Source: Mucilaginibacter segetis
GTDB taxonomy: Bacteria > Bacteroidota > Bacteroidia > Sphingobacteriales > Sphingobacteriaceae
Length of the DNA stretch: 64,000 nt
Assembly (NCBI RefSeq): GCF_016522075.1
Contig: NZ_JAEHFW010000002.1
Coordinates: 124,001 to 188,000, forward strand
Direction of reading: 5' to 3'
Each line of letters starts with the position of its first letter. Position 1 is the stretch's first letter. Shown one piece after another: positions 52,934-62,760 of this stretch. The position numbers were made by a program, and so were the translations under genes. The notes under the pieces are model-generated. The model was not told where the DNA came from. It ran no database searches and worked only from the letters and a program-made list of their open reading frames with translations.

Positions 52934-54094
52934 TTATTGCATTACGGTTACCCTCCTTCCATCTATTTTATAATGAATAGTACCTGTTAATTCAAGGTTA
53001 TTCATAAGTTCAGATATGTCTTTATATTTAGATATTTTACCACCATATTTTTTGTTATTTAAATTGCCTGCATAATCAATATCCACATCGTACCAGCGTG
53101 CAGCCTGTTTCATAATATCCTTAATGTCGGTATCCCTGAATAAAAAGAATCCGTTTTTCCAGGCTACAGCCTGTTCCGTATCAGCATTCTGAACATTGAT
53201 AGCAGAATTTCCATTAACAGATATACCCTGTTGCCCGGGTACAAGCATGGCTTCCTTATCAGCTTTACTTAGTTTAACCGATCCTTCCAACAAAGTGGTG
53301 GTTACTGTTTTATCATCACTATAAGCGCTTATATTAAAATGCGTTCCCAACACTTTAACACTGGTTCCGTTTGCATTAACAATAAATGGCTTTTCTTTAT
53401 TTTTAGCTACTTCAAAATAACCTTCACCGGTTAATTCAACAGTGCGGGTATTCCCATTAAAAGTAACCGGATATTTTAAAGACGACACTGAATTTAACCA
53501 AACCTTTGTACCGTCAGCCAATACTACCATATACTGTCCGCCACGTGGTGTAGTTATAGTATTTATTGCATAATGTGTATTAGCGTTAAGTTTATTTGCA
53601 GCATGATAAACAAGTACACCATCTTTAGTTTTATTTATTGGTACTCCGGCCTGAGTTGTTAATTGTCCGTTTTTAGCATCTGTTAATGCTATAGTTGAAC
53701 CATCTGCAACGGTAAGGAATGCTTTATTACCACCAGGATTAATTGATGATGATGGACGTTTTTGCGCAACCTTTAAAATATTAGTTTGTTTACTACTACT
53801 ATTATATTTAATAAAACCTATGCCTACTGATAAGGTAATCAATAAAATTGCGGCTACTTTTAACCATTTGTAATTACCGGTTTTACTTTCGTAGACATAT
53901 CCCCGGTTTTTATCAAGGCGTTGCCTTATACGGTCATGTACGGTTTGTTCATCCTCCGGATTGCTCTTGTTCCAATTACTGTCAAGCAGGCTTAGCTCAT
54001 CGCGGTAATTATTAAGCAATTCGATCTCAGCAGGCGAGCATAGTCCGGCCTGGTATTTTTCATAAAGTAATACAAACTCTTCTTTGTTTAGCAT
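52934..54094 (-). CDS. FecR-family anti-sigma factor
   Basis: This is an inner-membrane regulator of 386 aa that holds the ECF sigma factor until signalled by the STN domain of SusC2. The ATG at 54094 (MLNKEEF) gives a normal FecR N-terminus; an upstream start at 54160 adds an implausible stretch. Residues 1-75 are cytoplasmic, a single helix spans about 77-97 (WLKVAAILLITLSVGIGFI), the periplasmic FecR domain covers about 170-270, and a DUF4974 domain ends the protein. It is followed by susC after a 138-bp gap with the antisense terminator. Confidence 0.93.
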   Translation of the reverse strand: MLNKEEFVLLYEKYQAGLCSPAEIELLNNYRDELSLLDSNWNKSNPEDEQTVHDRIRQRLDKNRGYVYESKTGNYKWLKVAAILLITLSVGIGFIKYNSSSKQTNILKVAQKRPSSSINPGGNKAFLTVADGSTIALTDAKNGQLTTQAGVPINKTKDGVLVYHAANKLNANTHYAINTITTPRGGQYMVVLADGTKVWLNSVSSLKYPVTFNGNTRTVELTGEGYFEVAKNKEKPFIVNANGTSVKVLGTHFNISAYSDDKTVTTTLLEGSVKLSKADKEAMLVPGQQGISVNGNSAINVQNADTEQAVAWKNGFFLFRDTDIKDIMKQAARWYDVDIDYAGNLNNKKYGGKISKYKDISELMNNLELTGTIHYKIDGRRVTVMQ

Positions 54095-54234
54095 GAAGAT
54101 TATGTAATTGGTTGTAATAGTAAAGTGTAAAATAAGCGCTGTGACACACACACTTTTCAAAAAAAAGTTTTATTGTGTTTGAATTTGAATGGTTTGGATA
54201 ATAAAAAAGCTTTTTATAATTTTAAAAACCAATT

Positions 54235-54816
54235 ATGACCAAAGATTTGCGAAGTGACGAAGCGTTGTGGGATGCTGTACGCCACGATAACGAAATTGCT
54301 TTTAATGAGCTTTTTGAACGTTATTGGGTACGGTTGTATAATACCTGCAATCGTTATTTAAAAAATCGTGAAAACAGTGAAGAGGCCGTTCATGATATTT
54401 TCCTTAATTTATGGAACAGGAGAAAAGATCTTGAAATAATTTCGTTTGAGCATTACTTATTAAATTCCATCCGCTACCTGGCCTATAACCATTTGCGCGC
54501 TAAAAAATTGTCGGTAATATCTTTTGAAGATGTACTTTTAAATGATAAGCCAGACACCAGTAAAGCCGATGATAAGTTGACCAAACAGGAACTGGAAGAT
54601 GAGGTTTTTGTATACCTGCATCAACTGCCAAAGCGCTGCCAGCAAATTTTTAAATTAAGCCGTTTTGATAACCTGTCGAACGATGAAATAGCGGATCAGT
54701 TAGGTATTTCTAAAAGAAGCGTGGAAAACCAGATTACACTTGCCTTAAAACATTTAAGAGTTTGTTTAAAGCATATTGCAGCGCTAAACTTATTTATGTT
54801 ATTACTTTACAAATAA
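54235..54816 (+). CDS. ECF RNA polymerase sigma factor (sigma-70 family)
   Basis: This is a 193-aa sigma factor with region 2 (NEIAFNELFERYWVRLYN, then EEAVHDIFLNLWNRR) and region 4 (LPKRCQQIFKLSRFDNLSNDEIADQLGISKRSVENQI). It is of the type paired with FecR in Bacteroidota PULs and should direct transcription of the susC-led operon when released. It is transcribed divergently from fecR (140 bp between starts), whereas these genes are usually in tandem. It ends only 11 bp from the convergent GH5 gene. Confidence 0.95.
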   Translation: MTKDLRSDEALWDAVRHDNEIAFNELFERYWVRLYNTCNRYLKNRENSEEAVHDIFLNLWNRRKDLEIISFEHYLLNSIRYLAYNHLRAKKLSVISFEDVLLNDKPDTSKADDKLTKQELEDEVFVYLHQLPKRCQQIFKLSRFDNLSNDEIADQLGISKRSVENQITLALKHLRVCLKHIAALNLFMLLLYK

Positions 54817-54827
54817 CTATTCCGGGT

Positions 54828-56111
54828 TTATTTGTTTAACTTTTTATTGTACTGCTTTATTAGTTCAACGGTAGTATCAGTATCAAAAACCGAATTTAAG
54901 CCTTGTTCTTCCTGGGCAGGATCACCTAAATAATCATCGCCTTTTTGCCAAAACACATGTCCGTTTGCAGGCCGGCCCGTACCACCCCAAGCCCAAAAAT
55001 TACATCCTGCAAATACACCATGATTTTCAGCACTTTTATATACCCATTCAAATATCGACTTGTAATAAATATCACGCAGGGTGGTTGGCTCATTTGCCAA
55101 GAACTTCATACTATCCCGGGGTAGCCCAAACTCTTCTAATACCAGGGGTTTGTTTAGCTCTTTGGCTATAATCAAATGCTTATCTAAATAGTCTTTAGTG
55201 TTAGTAATAGCTGTTTGTAAAGTTGCGGACATGTCATTTTTATTAAGCCAGCCCCAGTTATTCGGCCATATATGTATAGTCAGATAATCAATAGCCGGCT
55301 CCGAATGGATATCTTTCCATAAGTTGATATCACCTTCTGAACCACTTTGTCCTTCACTCCCGGTAGATACTAAATGGTTGTTATCAATAGATTTAATGTA
55401 ACGTGCCGTCTCTTTTATCCATTCGGCAAAGGACGCTTTGCCCGTCTCAGAAAAAGCCCGGGGTTCGTTCGCTATTTGCCAGGCCATAATGGCCGGATCA
55501 TTAACATATTTTATTTTTGTATAACGGTTGGTACGTTTAAGTATATAGCCGATATGCTTTTTAACTAATTGCTTACAGCTGTCACATTCCACAAATTGGG
55601 CTACATAATTAGTGAAGGTGTCCCAACCATCAACCGAAGGTACCGGGGCCTTGCCTTTGCCTGCCCACTCCAGATATTGGCTGTACCCGCCAGACCATTC
55701 CCAGGAATTTGTTAAATATAATACCGCTTTCATGTTGCGTTTACCCATTTCAGCCAACAGATAATCCAGGCCGGCTAAAATATCGTCGTTATATACACCA
55801 GCGGCGGTTTGTAAGGATGGCGAAACTTTACTGGCCCGGGTTGGACCATCGGCCCCTACTAAAATGCGGAGGTTGTTTACCCCATTGGCTTTTAATAAAT
55901 CAAGCTCCCTTTTTAACCGTACACGATTACCATTTTCTGCGCCTAAAATAGCACCATACCAAAAATTACTACCTATGTAATAATAATCGCTTTTGCCATT
56001 TTTGAAATGCCCGTTTTTCACGGTTATAAATGTTTGTGCCAGGGTGCTTTTTAAGCCAAAACCTACTATCAAAAGTGTACACGTAATTTTAAAAAAGAAA
56101 GTGGATCTCAT
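54828..56111 (-). CDS. GH5 family beta-mannanase (GH5_7-like)
   Basis: This is a secreted 427-aa endo-beta-1,4-mannanase with a signal peptide ending TLAQ. The TIM barrel spans about 30-425. The acid/base is Glu216 in MAWQIANEPRAF and the nucleophile Glu327 in PLVLEEFGLPRD. The overall sequence (KNGKSDYYYIGSNFWYGA, TIHIWPNNWGW) fits the mannanase subfamily. It is not in the susC operon but has its own predicted promoter. Together with GH26 and GH97 it indicates breakdown of galactomannan or glucomannan. Confidence 0.93.
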   Translation of the reverse strand: MRSTFFFKITCTLLIVGFGLKSTLAQTFITVKNGHFKNGKSDYYYIGSNFWYGAILGAENGNRVRLKRELDLLKANGVNNLRILVGADGPTRASKVSPSLQTAAGVYNDDILAGLDYLLAEMGKRNMKAVLYLTNSWEWSGGYSQYLEWAGKGKAPVPSVDGWDTFTNYVAQFVECDSCKQLVKKHIGYILKRTNRYTKIKYVNDPAIMAWQIANEPRAFSETGKASFAEWIKETARYIKSIDNNHLVSTGSEGQSGSEGDINLWKDIHSEPAIDYLTIHIWPNNWGWLNKNDMSATLQTAITNTKDYLDKHLIIAKELNKPLVLEEFGLPRDSMKFLANEPTTLRDIYYKSIFEWVYKSAENHGVFAGCNFWAWGGTGRPANGHVFWQKGDDYLGDPAQEEQGLNSVFDTDTTVELIKQYNKKLNK

Positions 56112-56626
56112 TTTAGGAATATTTAAGATCCCAAATGTATCGGCATTAGTTTTTTGTTCTCTACACTTATTTTATCAAAAAGTGATACTATTTTGTCGAA
56201 TTAACCCTTACATCTCGTGAGAGAGATTGATACTGATTATTCTGCAGATAGATGCGGGTTTTTGGCTTTATTATGATTTCATTAGAATTTTATACGTAAA
56301 AAATAAAACCTAACGCGGAAAATACCGGTGACAAAGACTGAAGAGAACCAGTTAAGCGTCGGCCGATGTCTGTCAGCTAAAAAAACACAAAATAAGGTGT
56401 TTATACCGCTTTTACTCTACTTATACATAAGATCAATAGCGACCAATGACTTTCCGATTTGCTTACTTTAGGCGCAGATAAGTTGCCGGAACTATTGCCT
56501 ATTCGCTAATTTTAGGCTGTTCCTTACAGACTAAAGACACCCACTATCTAAATATTTAATAACTTTATCCATAAACAACAAATGCGCGTATTGAGCCACC
56601 ATTTGAGAATAATCACCAGCGGCACT
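56112..56626. other. Divergent intergenic region between GH5 and the alpha/beta-hydrolase gene
   Basis: This stretch of about 500 bp contains the predicted GH5 -7 box (56132-56139). A small inverted repeat TATCA-aaaag-TGATA lies at 56173-56187. I see no gene, RNA gene or copy of the PUL 1 operator. For the rightward gene only an imperfect -7 box (TACTTTAG near 56464) is visible. Confidence 0.4.
56132..56139 (-). promoter_or_regulatory. Predicted -7 box for the GH5 mannanase gene
   Basis: TACATTTG on the minus strand is an exact TAnnTTTG match 21 bp before the start codon, giving a leader of about 14 nt. A -33 element at the usual distance is not clear. Confidence 0.4.
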
Positions 56627-57535
56627 ATGAAATATTTATTCATAAAAACATCGTTTCTTTTCATCTTACTCATTTTTGGAACGCTTACCCTGGAAGCGCA
56701 GACTGTAGTGCCATTGTATGACGGCAAAATACCCGGCGCAAAACCTACTCCGCCAAGTTACAGAGAGCGCCTAAACAAATGGGGCGCCGCCGAAAAGGTA
56801 TCGGTGCCTACCCTTACTTGCTACTTGCCTGCGGGAGGCGATGCCAACACAGCCATACTGGTCATACCGGGAGGGGCTTATGTCAACGTCGCTTTGGCAG
56901 TAGAGGGAGACCCAATTGCGCGGGCTCTTGCTAATATGGGAATAGCCGCATTTGTATTGAAATATCGTTTGCCGAGCGACAGCATCATGACCGATAAAAC
57001 AACCGGTCCATTACAAGATGCTGAAATGGCCATGCAGTTGATACGAAAAAATGCCAGTCAATGGCACATCAATCCAAACCGGGTCGGGGTGCTTGGCTTT
57101 TCAGCCGGCGGCCACTTAGCATCTACCCTGGGCACGCATTTTAATAACCCGGTGGTAAAAGATATGGACAGAATCAGTGTCCGCCCCGATTTCATGGCAT
57201 TGATTTACCCGGTAATCAGTTTCGGCCAATACGCACATGCAGGCTCCCGTGAATGCCTGATTGGTAAAAAACCGGTGACCGGGCTAATTGATTTATTTAG
57301 CAATGAAAAGCAGGTTTCGGCGCAAACACCGCCCACATTTTTGGTACACGCAGGCGACGACAGCACCGTGCCTGTGGAGAATACCCTACTTTTTTATAAG
57401 GCGTTGTTGCAACATAAGATCCCCGCGGAAATGCATATATACCCCAAAGGCGGCCACGGATTTGGCCTCAAAAATCCCAATATTGATTGGCTTGACCGGT
57501 TAAAAGACTGGTTGATATATAACGGATGGCTTTAA
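56627..57535 (+). CDS. Secreted alpha/beta-hydrolase (acetyl-esterase-like)
   Basis: This is an esterase of about 302 aa with a signal peptide ending LEAQ. The ATG at 56627 (MKYLFIK) is chosen over 56582 because it starts the signal peptide directly. The oxyanion motif IPGGAY, the nucleophile in GFSAGGHLAS, the acid in HAGDDSTVP and the His in KGGHGFG form a complete triad. Family members in PULs deacetylate hemicellulose; acetylated mannan would fit the neighbouring mannanases. It is separated from GH5 by about 500 bp and transcribed away from it. Confidence 0.86.
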   Translation: MKYLFIKTSFLFILLIFGTLTLEAQTVVPLYDGKIPGAKPTPPSYRERLNKWGAAEKVSVPTLTCYLPAGGDANTAILVIPGGAYVNVALAVEGDPIARALANMGIAAFVLKYRLPSDSIMTDKTTGPLQDAEMAMQLIRKNASQWHINPNRVGVLGFSAGGHLASTLGTHFNNPVVKDMDRISVRPDFMALIYPVISFGQYAHAGSRECLIGKKPVTGLIDLFSNEKQVSAQTPPTFLVHAGDDSTVPVENTLLFYKALLQHKIPAEMHIYPKGGHGFGLKNPNIDWLDRLKDWLIYNGWL

Positions 57536-58046
57536 ACGTAAATATCCGCTTTCCTCATAAATTTGCTGTATTATATGTGCGTCAAACCTGCTTGCTGTTT
57601 CCTTGCAGGTGCCGTTTACAATAAGCCATTTCAATAATAATGGATGATGAATGTTCTCAGAGTATGAAACTTCGGTCCATCTGCCGGAATGTCAAATATT
57701 CCGGGCAATAGTAATTTTGTATGTGAAAACAAAAAATCCGCGAACTTTCGGTAAAGTTTAGCGGATTTCGCAGTTTTAATGTAGCCTTTCAACTGGCAAA
57801 AGGGATCTTTTTGAGTAGGCCAATAGGGGTCATTTTGATGTGTTTTATTCACCGAGCGCAACGATCATAGGCGAGAATGAACAATTACTCACAGTTAACA
57901 TAATCAAAAGAAATCCTCAGCATAAACAATCGGAAACAACCGAACAGTTAAAAAGGTAGCTGAGCCGTAGTTAAACCCGGGAAGTTACACTATTTCGTCA
58001 TTTAGGGATTATATTGAAAATATCTAAATAACACTATCATATATGA
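57536..58046. other. Convergent intergenic region with terminator, no gene seen
   Basis: The 511 bp between the esterase and dnaE2 stops contain a strong terminator hairpin (57734-57768), a smaller inverted repeat ACCTGC/GCAGGT near 57585-57610 and an imperfect one (TGCCGGAAT/ATTCCGGGCA) near 57680-57710. The single longer open frame (57631-57861) runs through the hairpin and does not look like a protein. Confidence 0.55.
57731..57768 (-). terminator. Terminator downstream of the imuA-imuB-dnaE2 operon
   Basis: An 8-bp stem (AAATCCGC/GCGGATTT) with an inner 6-bp stem (AACTTT/AAAGTT) is followed on the minus strand by a run of T and GTTTTC. It lies about 280 bp beyond dnaE2. It could also stop readthrough from the esterase side, but the T-tract favours the minus strand. 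Confidence 0.7.
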
Positions 58047-61000
58047 TTACCTGAAGTTTCTTCCCTTATAAAATACCTTTTCTTTTTTTTGCGCTTGTTG
58101 TTCGCCTTTATTACCACCGTGATATGGTTTTGTAGTTTCATCAGCCCGTGCTAATGTTAAAGGAAGGTTATGACTATTTGTTAATGTTAGACCACGCAAT
58201 AAAGGGTTCAGATTAAAACACCGATTGGCAATTACATGTATTACCTCTCCTTCAATTTGAAGCTTACCCTGAACCATAAATAAGCGCGACTGAATAATTT
58301 CTTTTCGGTATCTGTCAAACAGTTTTTCCCACACTACAATATTGGCTGGGCCAGTTTCATCTTCTAATGTCATAAACAATACTCCCTTGGCCGTACCGGG
58401 GCGCTGACGCACAGTAATTAATCCTGTTACTCTTACAGGGTCACCATCTTTCATTTTTTTCAAGTCGGCTATTTTAATATTTCTTAGTAAGTGTAACTTT
58501 TCACGTACCAATGCTACGGGGTGATTTTTCAAGGATAAACCTGTTGAAGAATAATCCTGTACCACATGCTCTCCCTCTGTCATTAACGGCAACTGTATTT
58601 GTATCTCTTTTACACTTTCAGACGCTGTGCCTTCAAACAAGGCTATAGGCCTGTCGACTAATGCTGATATTTCCCAAAGGGCTTTACGGCGGTTTGCGCC
58701 AATTGACTGAAAGGCATCGGCATCGGCCAGTTTTTCTAAAGTTGCTTGAGGAACTCCTGCGCCACGCAATTCATCAATGTAAGTATAAAATGGGCTACGT
58801 CCCTTAATAAGGATTTGCATGTCATCTTCTTTTAAACCTTTTATTTGCCTGAAGCCTAATCTTACTACATAATAATTGCCATCCATGCTTTCGAGCGTAT
58901 TATCCCAATCCGAGTAGTTAACATCAACAGGGACGATTTTTACATGGTGATCTATCGCATCCCTAACAATTTGTGCAGGCTGATAAAAACCCATAGGTTG
59001 ACTATTTAGCAATGCTGCGCAAAACACATCAGGGTAATAGAATTTTAGCCATGATGATATATAAACCAATAAGGCGAATGATGCGGCATGGCTTTCAGGG
59101 AAACCGTAGCCCTCAAAACCCTGTAATTGCTTAAATATCCGGCGGGCAAAGTCTTCTTCATAACCACGCTCTACCATACCATCAACCAGTTTTTTTTCGT
59201 ATAAACCTAATTTGCCATTAGCTTTAAAACTTGCCATGCTACGCCTTAACTCATCCGCTTCAGCGGGTGTGAAACCAGCTGCGACAATGGCTATTTCCAT
59301 AGCCTGTTCCTGAAATAAGGGAACACCCATTGTACGGCTTAATATTTCTTTCAGTTCAGGTTTAGGATATTCCGGCAACTCTTCACCATTACGCCTGCGT
59401 AAATAAGGGTGTACCATATCTCCCTGAATTGGGCCGGGACGAACAATAGCTACCTCGATCACTAAATCATAAAAGCAGGTAGGTTTTAAACGGGGTAGCA
59501 TAGACATTTGCGCACGACTTTCTATTTGAAATATGCCGATAGTATCGGCATGGCAAATCATATCGTAAACCTTAACATCATCTTGCGGAATATTGGCTAA
59601 GGTTAGCTTTTTACCATAATACCGCTGTATTAAATTAAATGCCTTACGGATCATTGTAAGCATGCCTAAACCTAATACATCCACCTTCAATATGCCTAAA
59701 GCTTCCAGATCGTCTTTATTCCATTCCAGTTGAGTGCGGTTTTCCATCCGGGCGTTCATTACGGGGCAAAGGTCTGTTAACTTATTATCAGTAATTACGA
59801 AGCCGCCGGTGTGTTGCCCTAATTGCCGGGGAAAACCCATCAATTGTGTTGTTAATTCCAGTACTTTATTTATTAATGGGTCATGTGGGTTTAACCCCTG
59901 CTCGCGTAAACGCTTTTCATCAAAACCCTCTTCGCTAAAATCCCAAATGGTGGCACCTATCCGTTTAATGGTATCATCTGATAATCCCATTGCTTTACCT
60001 GCATCACGTATAGCACCCCGGTGCCTTTGCTGTGTAACTGTAGCCACAATAGCTGCATGTTCACGACCATAATCTTCATAAATATATTGAATAATTTCTT
60101 CGCGCCTTTCATGTTCAAAATCCACATCAATATCCGGCCATTCTTCCCTTGCATCTGACATAAACCGGGAAAACAAAAGGCGTGATTTCATAGGGTCAAC
60201 TGCAGTAATTGATAAACAATAACAAACGGTTGAATTAGCTGCCGAACCTCTTCCCTGATGTAAAATGCCTAATTCCTCAGCTTTTTGAGTATATTTATAT
60301 ACCCTCAAGAAATACGGAGCAAGTTTTCGTTTCTCAATAAAGGCCAGTTCAAATATAATCTGATCGACAACCTTTTGGGGTATTTGCTTTCCATACCGCT
60401 TATGTGCACCTGACCAGGTATATTGGGTTAGCCTCTCCTGAGGTGTAAATCCATCAATGATTTTTTCTTCTGGCTCAATATATTTTAAGGCATCTAATGA
60501 AAAAGTACAAGCTTTGGCAATTGTCAAAGCATTCTCAATGGCCTCGGGATATTGTCTGAATAAACGGTGCAGTTCATCTATCGGTTTAATAAACCTTTCA
60601 GCATTGGCATGCAATCTGAACCCTGCGTTATGAATATTGCATTTCTCACGTATGCAGGTTAGTATATCCTGTAGTTCACGACGTGCTGCTTCATGGTAAT
60701 GTACATCTCCAGTAGCAACCATCGGTAAACCTAATTTTGACAGACGAGCTAATCTTTTGGCATCATCCCCGCTATATGAGCGCGATGCGGCTATGTATAC
60801 CTGTTGGCTAATATTTAAGGAATAATCTTTTATATCTTTTTTAAAATCATCATTGTAATCAAACCTTGAGTTCAGCTCATCGGGTGGTATAATCACGAAT
60901 ATTATGCCTTCCTGATGGGTATACACATCTGATTTATATAAATGACACTCCCCCTTTTCAGCTCGTAAATTGCCCACCGTGAGTAAAGCTGATAACCTAC

Positions 61001-61256
61001 CATAAGCATCCAAATCAACCGGGTAGGCCAGTAAACTTGCCCCGTCTAATAAATCCAACCGACAAGCGGGGATGTATTTGATATTGACTTTTTTAGCAGC
61101 TAAATGCGCCCTTACAATCCCTGCAAAACTATTACGATCAACTATAGCGATAGCCTCATATCCTGAGCTGGCAGCCTGCTCTACCAATTCTTCTGCATGC
61201 GAAGCACCGCGTAGGAAGGTAAAGTTTGATGTAGCCTGTAATTCAACATATCTCAT
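58047..61256 (-). CDS. dnaE2: Error-prone DNA polymerase III alpha subunit, DnaE2
   Basis: This is the translesion polymerase of the ImuA-ImuB-DnaE2 mutasome. The ATG at 61256 (MRYVELQATSNFTFLRG) is the true start; the frame extends to 61304 into imuB. The PHP domain (about 1-200), the C-family polymerase core with PDIDVDFEHERR (Asp375, Asp377), the thumb and helix-hairpin-helix region (GFPESHAASFALLVY), and a C-terminal OB-fold (DPVRVTGLITVRQRPGTAKGVLFMTLED) are in order. The length of 1069 aa is standard for DnaE2, shorter than replicative DnaE1. It starts 4 nt after imuB. Confidence 0.95.
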   Translation of the reverse strand: MRYVELQATSNFTFLRGASHAEELVEQAASSGYEAIAIVDRNSFAGIVRAHLAAKKVNIKYIPACRLDLLDGASLLAYPVDLDAYGRLSALLTVGNLRAEKGECHLYKSDVYTHQEGIIFVIIPPDELNSRFDYNDDFKKDIKDYSLNISQQVYIAASRSYSGDDAKRLARLSKLGLPMVATGDVHYHEAARRELQDILTCIREKCNIHNAGFRLHANAERFIKPIDELHRLFRQYPEAIENALTIAKACTFSLDALKYIEPEEKIIDGFTPQERLTQYTWSGAHKRYGKQIPQKVVDQIIFELAFIEKRKLAPYFLRVYKYTQKAEELGILHQGRGSAANSTVCYCLSITAVDPMKSRLLFSRFMSDAREEWPDIDVDFEHERREEIIQYIYEDYGREHAAIVATVTQQRHRGAIRDAGKAMGLSDDTIKRIGATIWDFSEEGFDEKRLREQGLNPHDPLINKVLELTTQLMGFPRQLGQHTGGFVITDNKLTDLCPVMNARMENRTQLEWNKDDLEALGILKVDVLGLGMLTMIRKAFNLIQRYYGKKLTLANIPQDDVKVYDMICHADTIGIFQIESRAQMSMLPRLKPTCFYDLVIEVAIVRPGPIQGDMVHPYLRRRNGEELPEYPKPELKEILSRTMGVPLFQEQAMEIAIVAAGFTPAEADELRRSMASFKANGKLGLYEKKLVDGMVERGYEEDFARRIFKQLQGFEGYGFPESHAASFALLVYISSWLKFYYPDVFCAALLNSQPMGFYQPAQIVRDAIDHHVKIVPVDVNYSDWDNTLESMDGNYYVVRLGFRQIKGLKEDDMQILIKGRSPFYTYIDELRGAGVPQATLEKLADADAFQSIGANRRKALWEISALVDRPIALFEGTASESVKEIQIQLPLMTEGEHVVQDYSSTGLSLKNHPVALVREKLHLLRNIKIADLKKMKDGDPVRVTGLITVRQRPGTAKGVLFMTLEDETGPANIVVWEKLFDRYRKEIIQSRLFMVQGKLQIEGEVIHVIANRCFNLNPLLRGLTLTNSHNLPLTLARADETTKPYHGGNKGEQQAQKKEKVFYKGRNFR

Positions 61257-61260
61257 AATT

Positions 61261-62757
61261 TTATGCAAAAAACCCGTGTAAATACCATTGCGGTGCAGCG
61301 TCATAATGTCCCGATCTGAATAACCAATAACGTTGCCCTTGCGTATCTTCTACTGCATAATAATCCCGGTGTTCGCCTTTGTCACGCCACCATTCGCGCT
61401 CAATACGTTCGGGGCCATCGGCTTTTTCAACAGTATGTCGCTTACCTTTGTAAGTAAAAACCTTGGGGGGATAATCGGGTAACAATGCCATTACATCGAC
61501 CGGTTCAGGACGTTTCAATAAGCGTAACGGCCTTGGCCTGTCTATCCTCCATTTTGTTGATGGGACTTCTTCTAAATCTGATGCTTGTTTTATTGAGCGT
61601 TCCGGCCAGTAATGCTCAGCGGGTAAATACCGTGATATAGCATTAGCACCAATTTTTCCGGCTAACTTGTCCAATAATTCTGCCAAAGCGGTATCGTGCA
61701 AACCCGGTTTGCCTGTCCATAGCTTTTCCTGTACGAGATCAATATCTTCTACTTTGGTTGCTTCTAATAAAAACAAATCAATACCTAACGCGGGTTCTAT
61801 TTTACTAATCTGTAATTCAAAAAGTTTAAACAAATGCGAAACACTATACGACCCACGGTTAGTGCTGATGCTGACCTTTGTCATTTTTCCATCAATACGA
61901 TAACATTTCAACGTACCTTTACGCAATCCCTTACCCTCGGATTGTAAGCGAATACACACCCCTTCAAGTAATTTTTGGATAGCTATTTCAATAGCTTTAA
62001 CAGTCTTAACAGGTTCAAGGCAAGGCACGCGTTCCGTGTAAGGCACTGGCGGAACAAGCGCTACTATCTGCTCATTTTCCAACCCTAAAGCTTGCGCTAG
62101 CTTTAATAAAAAGGGTTCGCCAAACCGCCTGCGTAATACCTGGCGAGGGAGTTGTATGAAGCTTTTAATCGTAGTAAAACCCAGTTTTTGAAGCTTTTGC
62201 AAGGTGTAACTTTCTAAACGCAATGCTGCGGGTGGTAAATCAAATAAAGTCTCTACCTGTGTTCCTGTTTTAATGATAGGTGTTATTTTCCCATAACGTG
62301 CTATTGCCCAAGCTAATCCTACAGTATCAGCTATTGCCGACCTTGCATCATATCCTGATGTACGTAATTTGTTGATTATCTCTTTTAAATAGCCGTGTTC
62401 GCCACCCCATAGATGTGCACAACCCGAAATATCCAGTATCAAGCCATCAGGCAAATCAACTGCAACTATAGGTGTATATCTTATACACCATAAACCTAAT
62501 TGCCGTAATAATACAGTTTCTTTGGCGGGCAGGTAGTCAAACACCTGTAGGTTATTGGTAACCGCTTTAGCGTCTGCTGCTGACATGCCACAGTAAATAC
62601 CTTGTGCCTGGGCTATTGGGTTAGCAGCCTTAATAATCATTCGGTTTCGTTCAGATGCAACTAAAACAAAGGGCACATCTTTCATTTCCGGCCTGCGGAC
62701 GGTGAACCAATCAGTCAATAAATGACGGAACCATATTGCCATGAATCGCTTTTGCAT
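61261..62757 (-). CDS. imuB: ImuB, inactive Y-family DNA polymerase homologue
   Basis: This is the adaptor of the mutasome that links DnaE2 to the beta clamp. It has the Y-family layout, but the first catalytic acidic residue is replaced (AIWFRHLLTDWFTVRRP), as usual in ImuB. LDISGCAHLWGG retains the third motif. The little-finger region (about 230-330) and a long C-terminal tail (REWWRDKGEHRDYYAVEDTQGQRYWLFR) follow, typical of the Bacteroidota form. It starts 3 nt after imuA and ends 4 nt before dnaE2. Confidence 0.94.
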   Translation of the reverse strand: MQKRFMAIWFRHLLTDWFTVRRPEMKDVPFVLVASERNRMIIKAANPIAQAQGIYCGMSAADAKAVTNNLQVFDYLPAKETVLLRQLGLWCIRYTPIVAVDLPDGLILDISGCAHLWGGEHGYLKEIINKLRTSGYDARSAIADTVGLAWAIARYGKITPIIKTGTQVETLFDLPPAALRLESYTLQKLQKLGFTTIKSFIQLPRQVLRRRFGEPFLLKLAQALGLENEQIVALVPPVPYTERVPCLEPVKTVKAIEIAIQKLLEGVCIRLQSEGKGLRKGTLKCYRIDGKMTKVSISTNRGSYSVSHLFKLFELQISKIEPALGIDLFLLEATKVEDIDLVQEKLWTGKPGLHDTALAELLDKLAGKIGANAISRYLPAEHYWPERSIKQASDLEEVPSTKWRIDRPRPLRLLKRPEPVDVMALLPDYPPKVFTYKGKRHTVEKADGPERIEREWWRDKGEHRDYYAVEDTQGQRYWLFRSGHYDAAPQWYLHGFFA

Positions 62758-62760
62758 GGC

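Noticed and set aside
57631..57861. Open reading frame of 76 codons on the minus strand after dnaE2
   Set aside because: It runs straight through the terminator hairpin at 57731-57768, has no recognisable domain and overlaps structured non-coding DNA.
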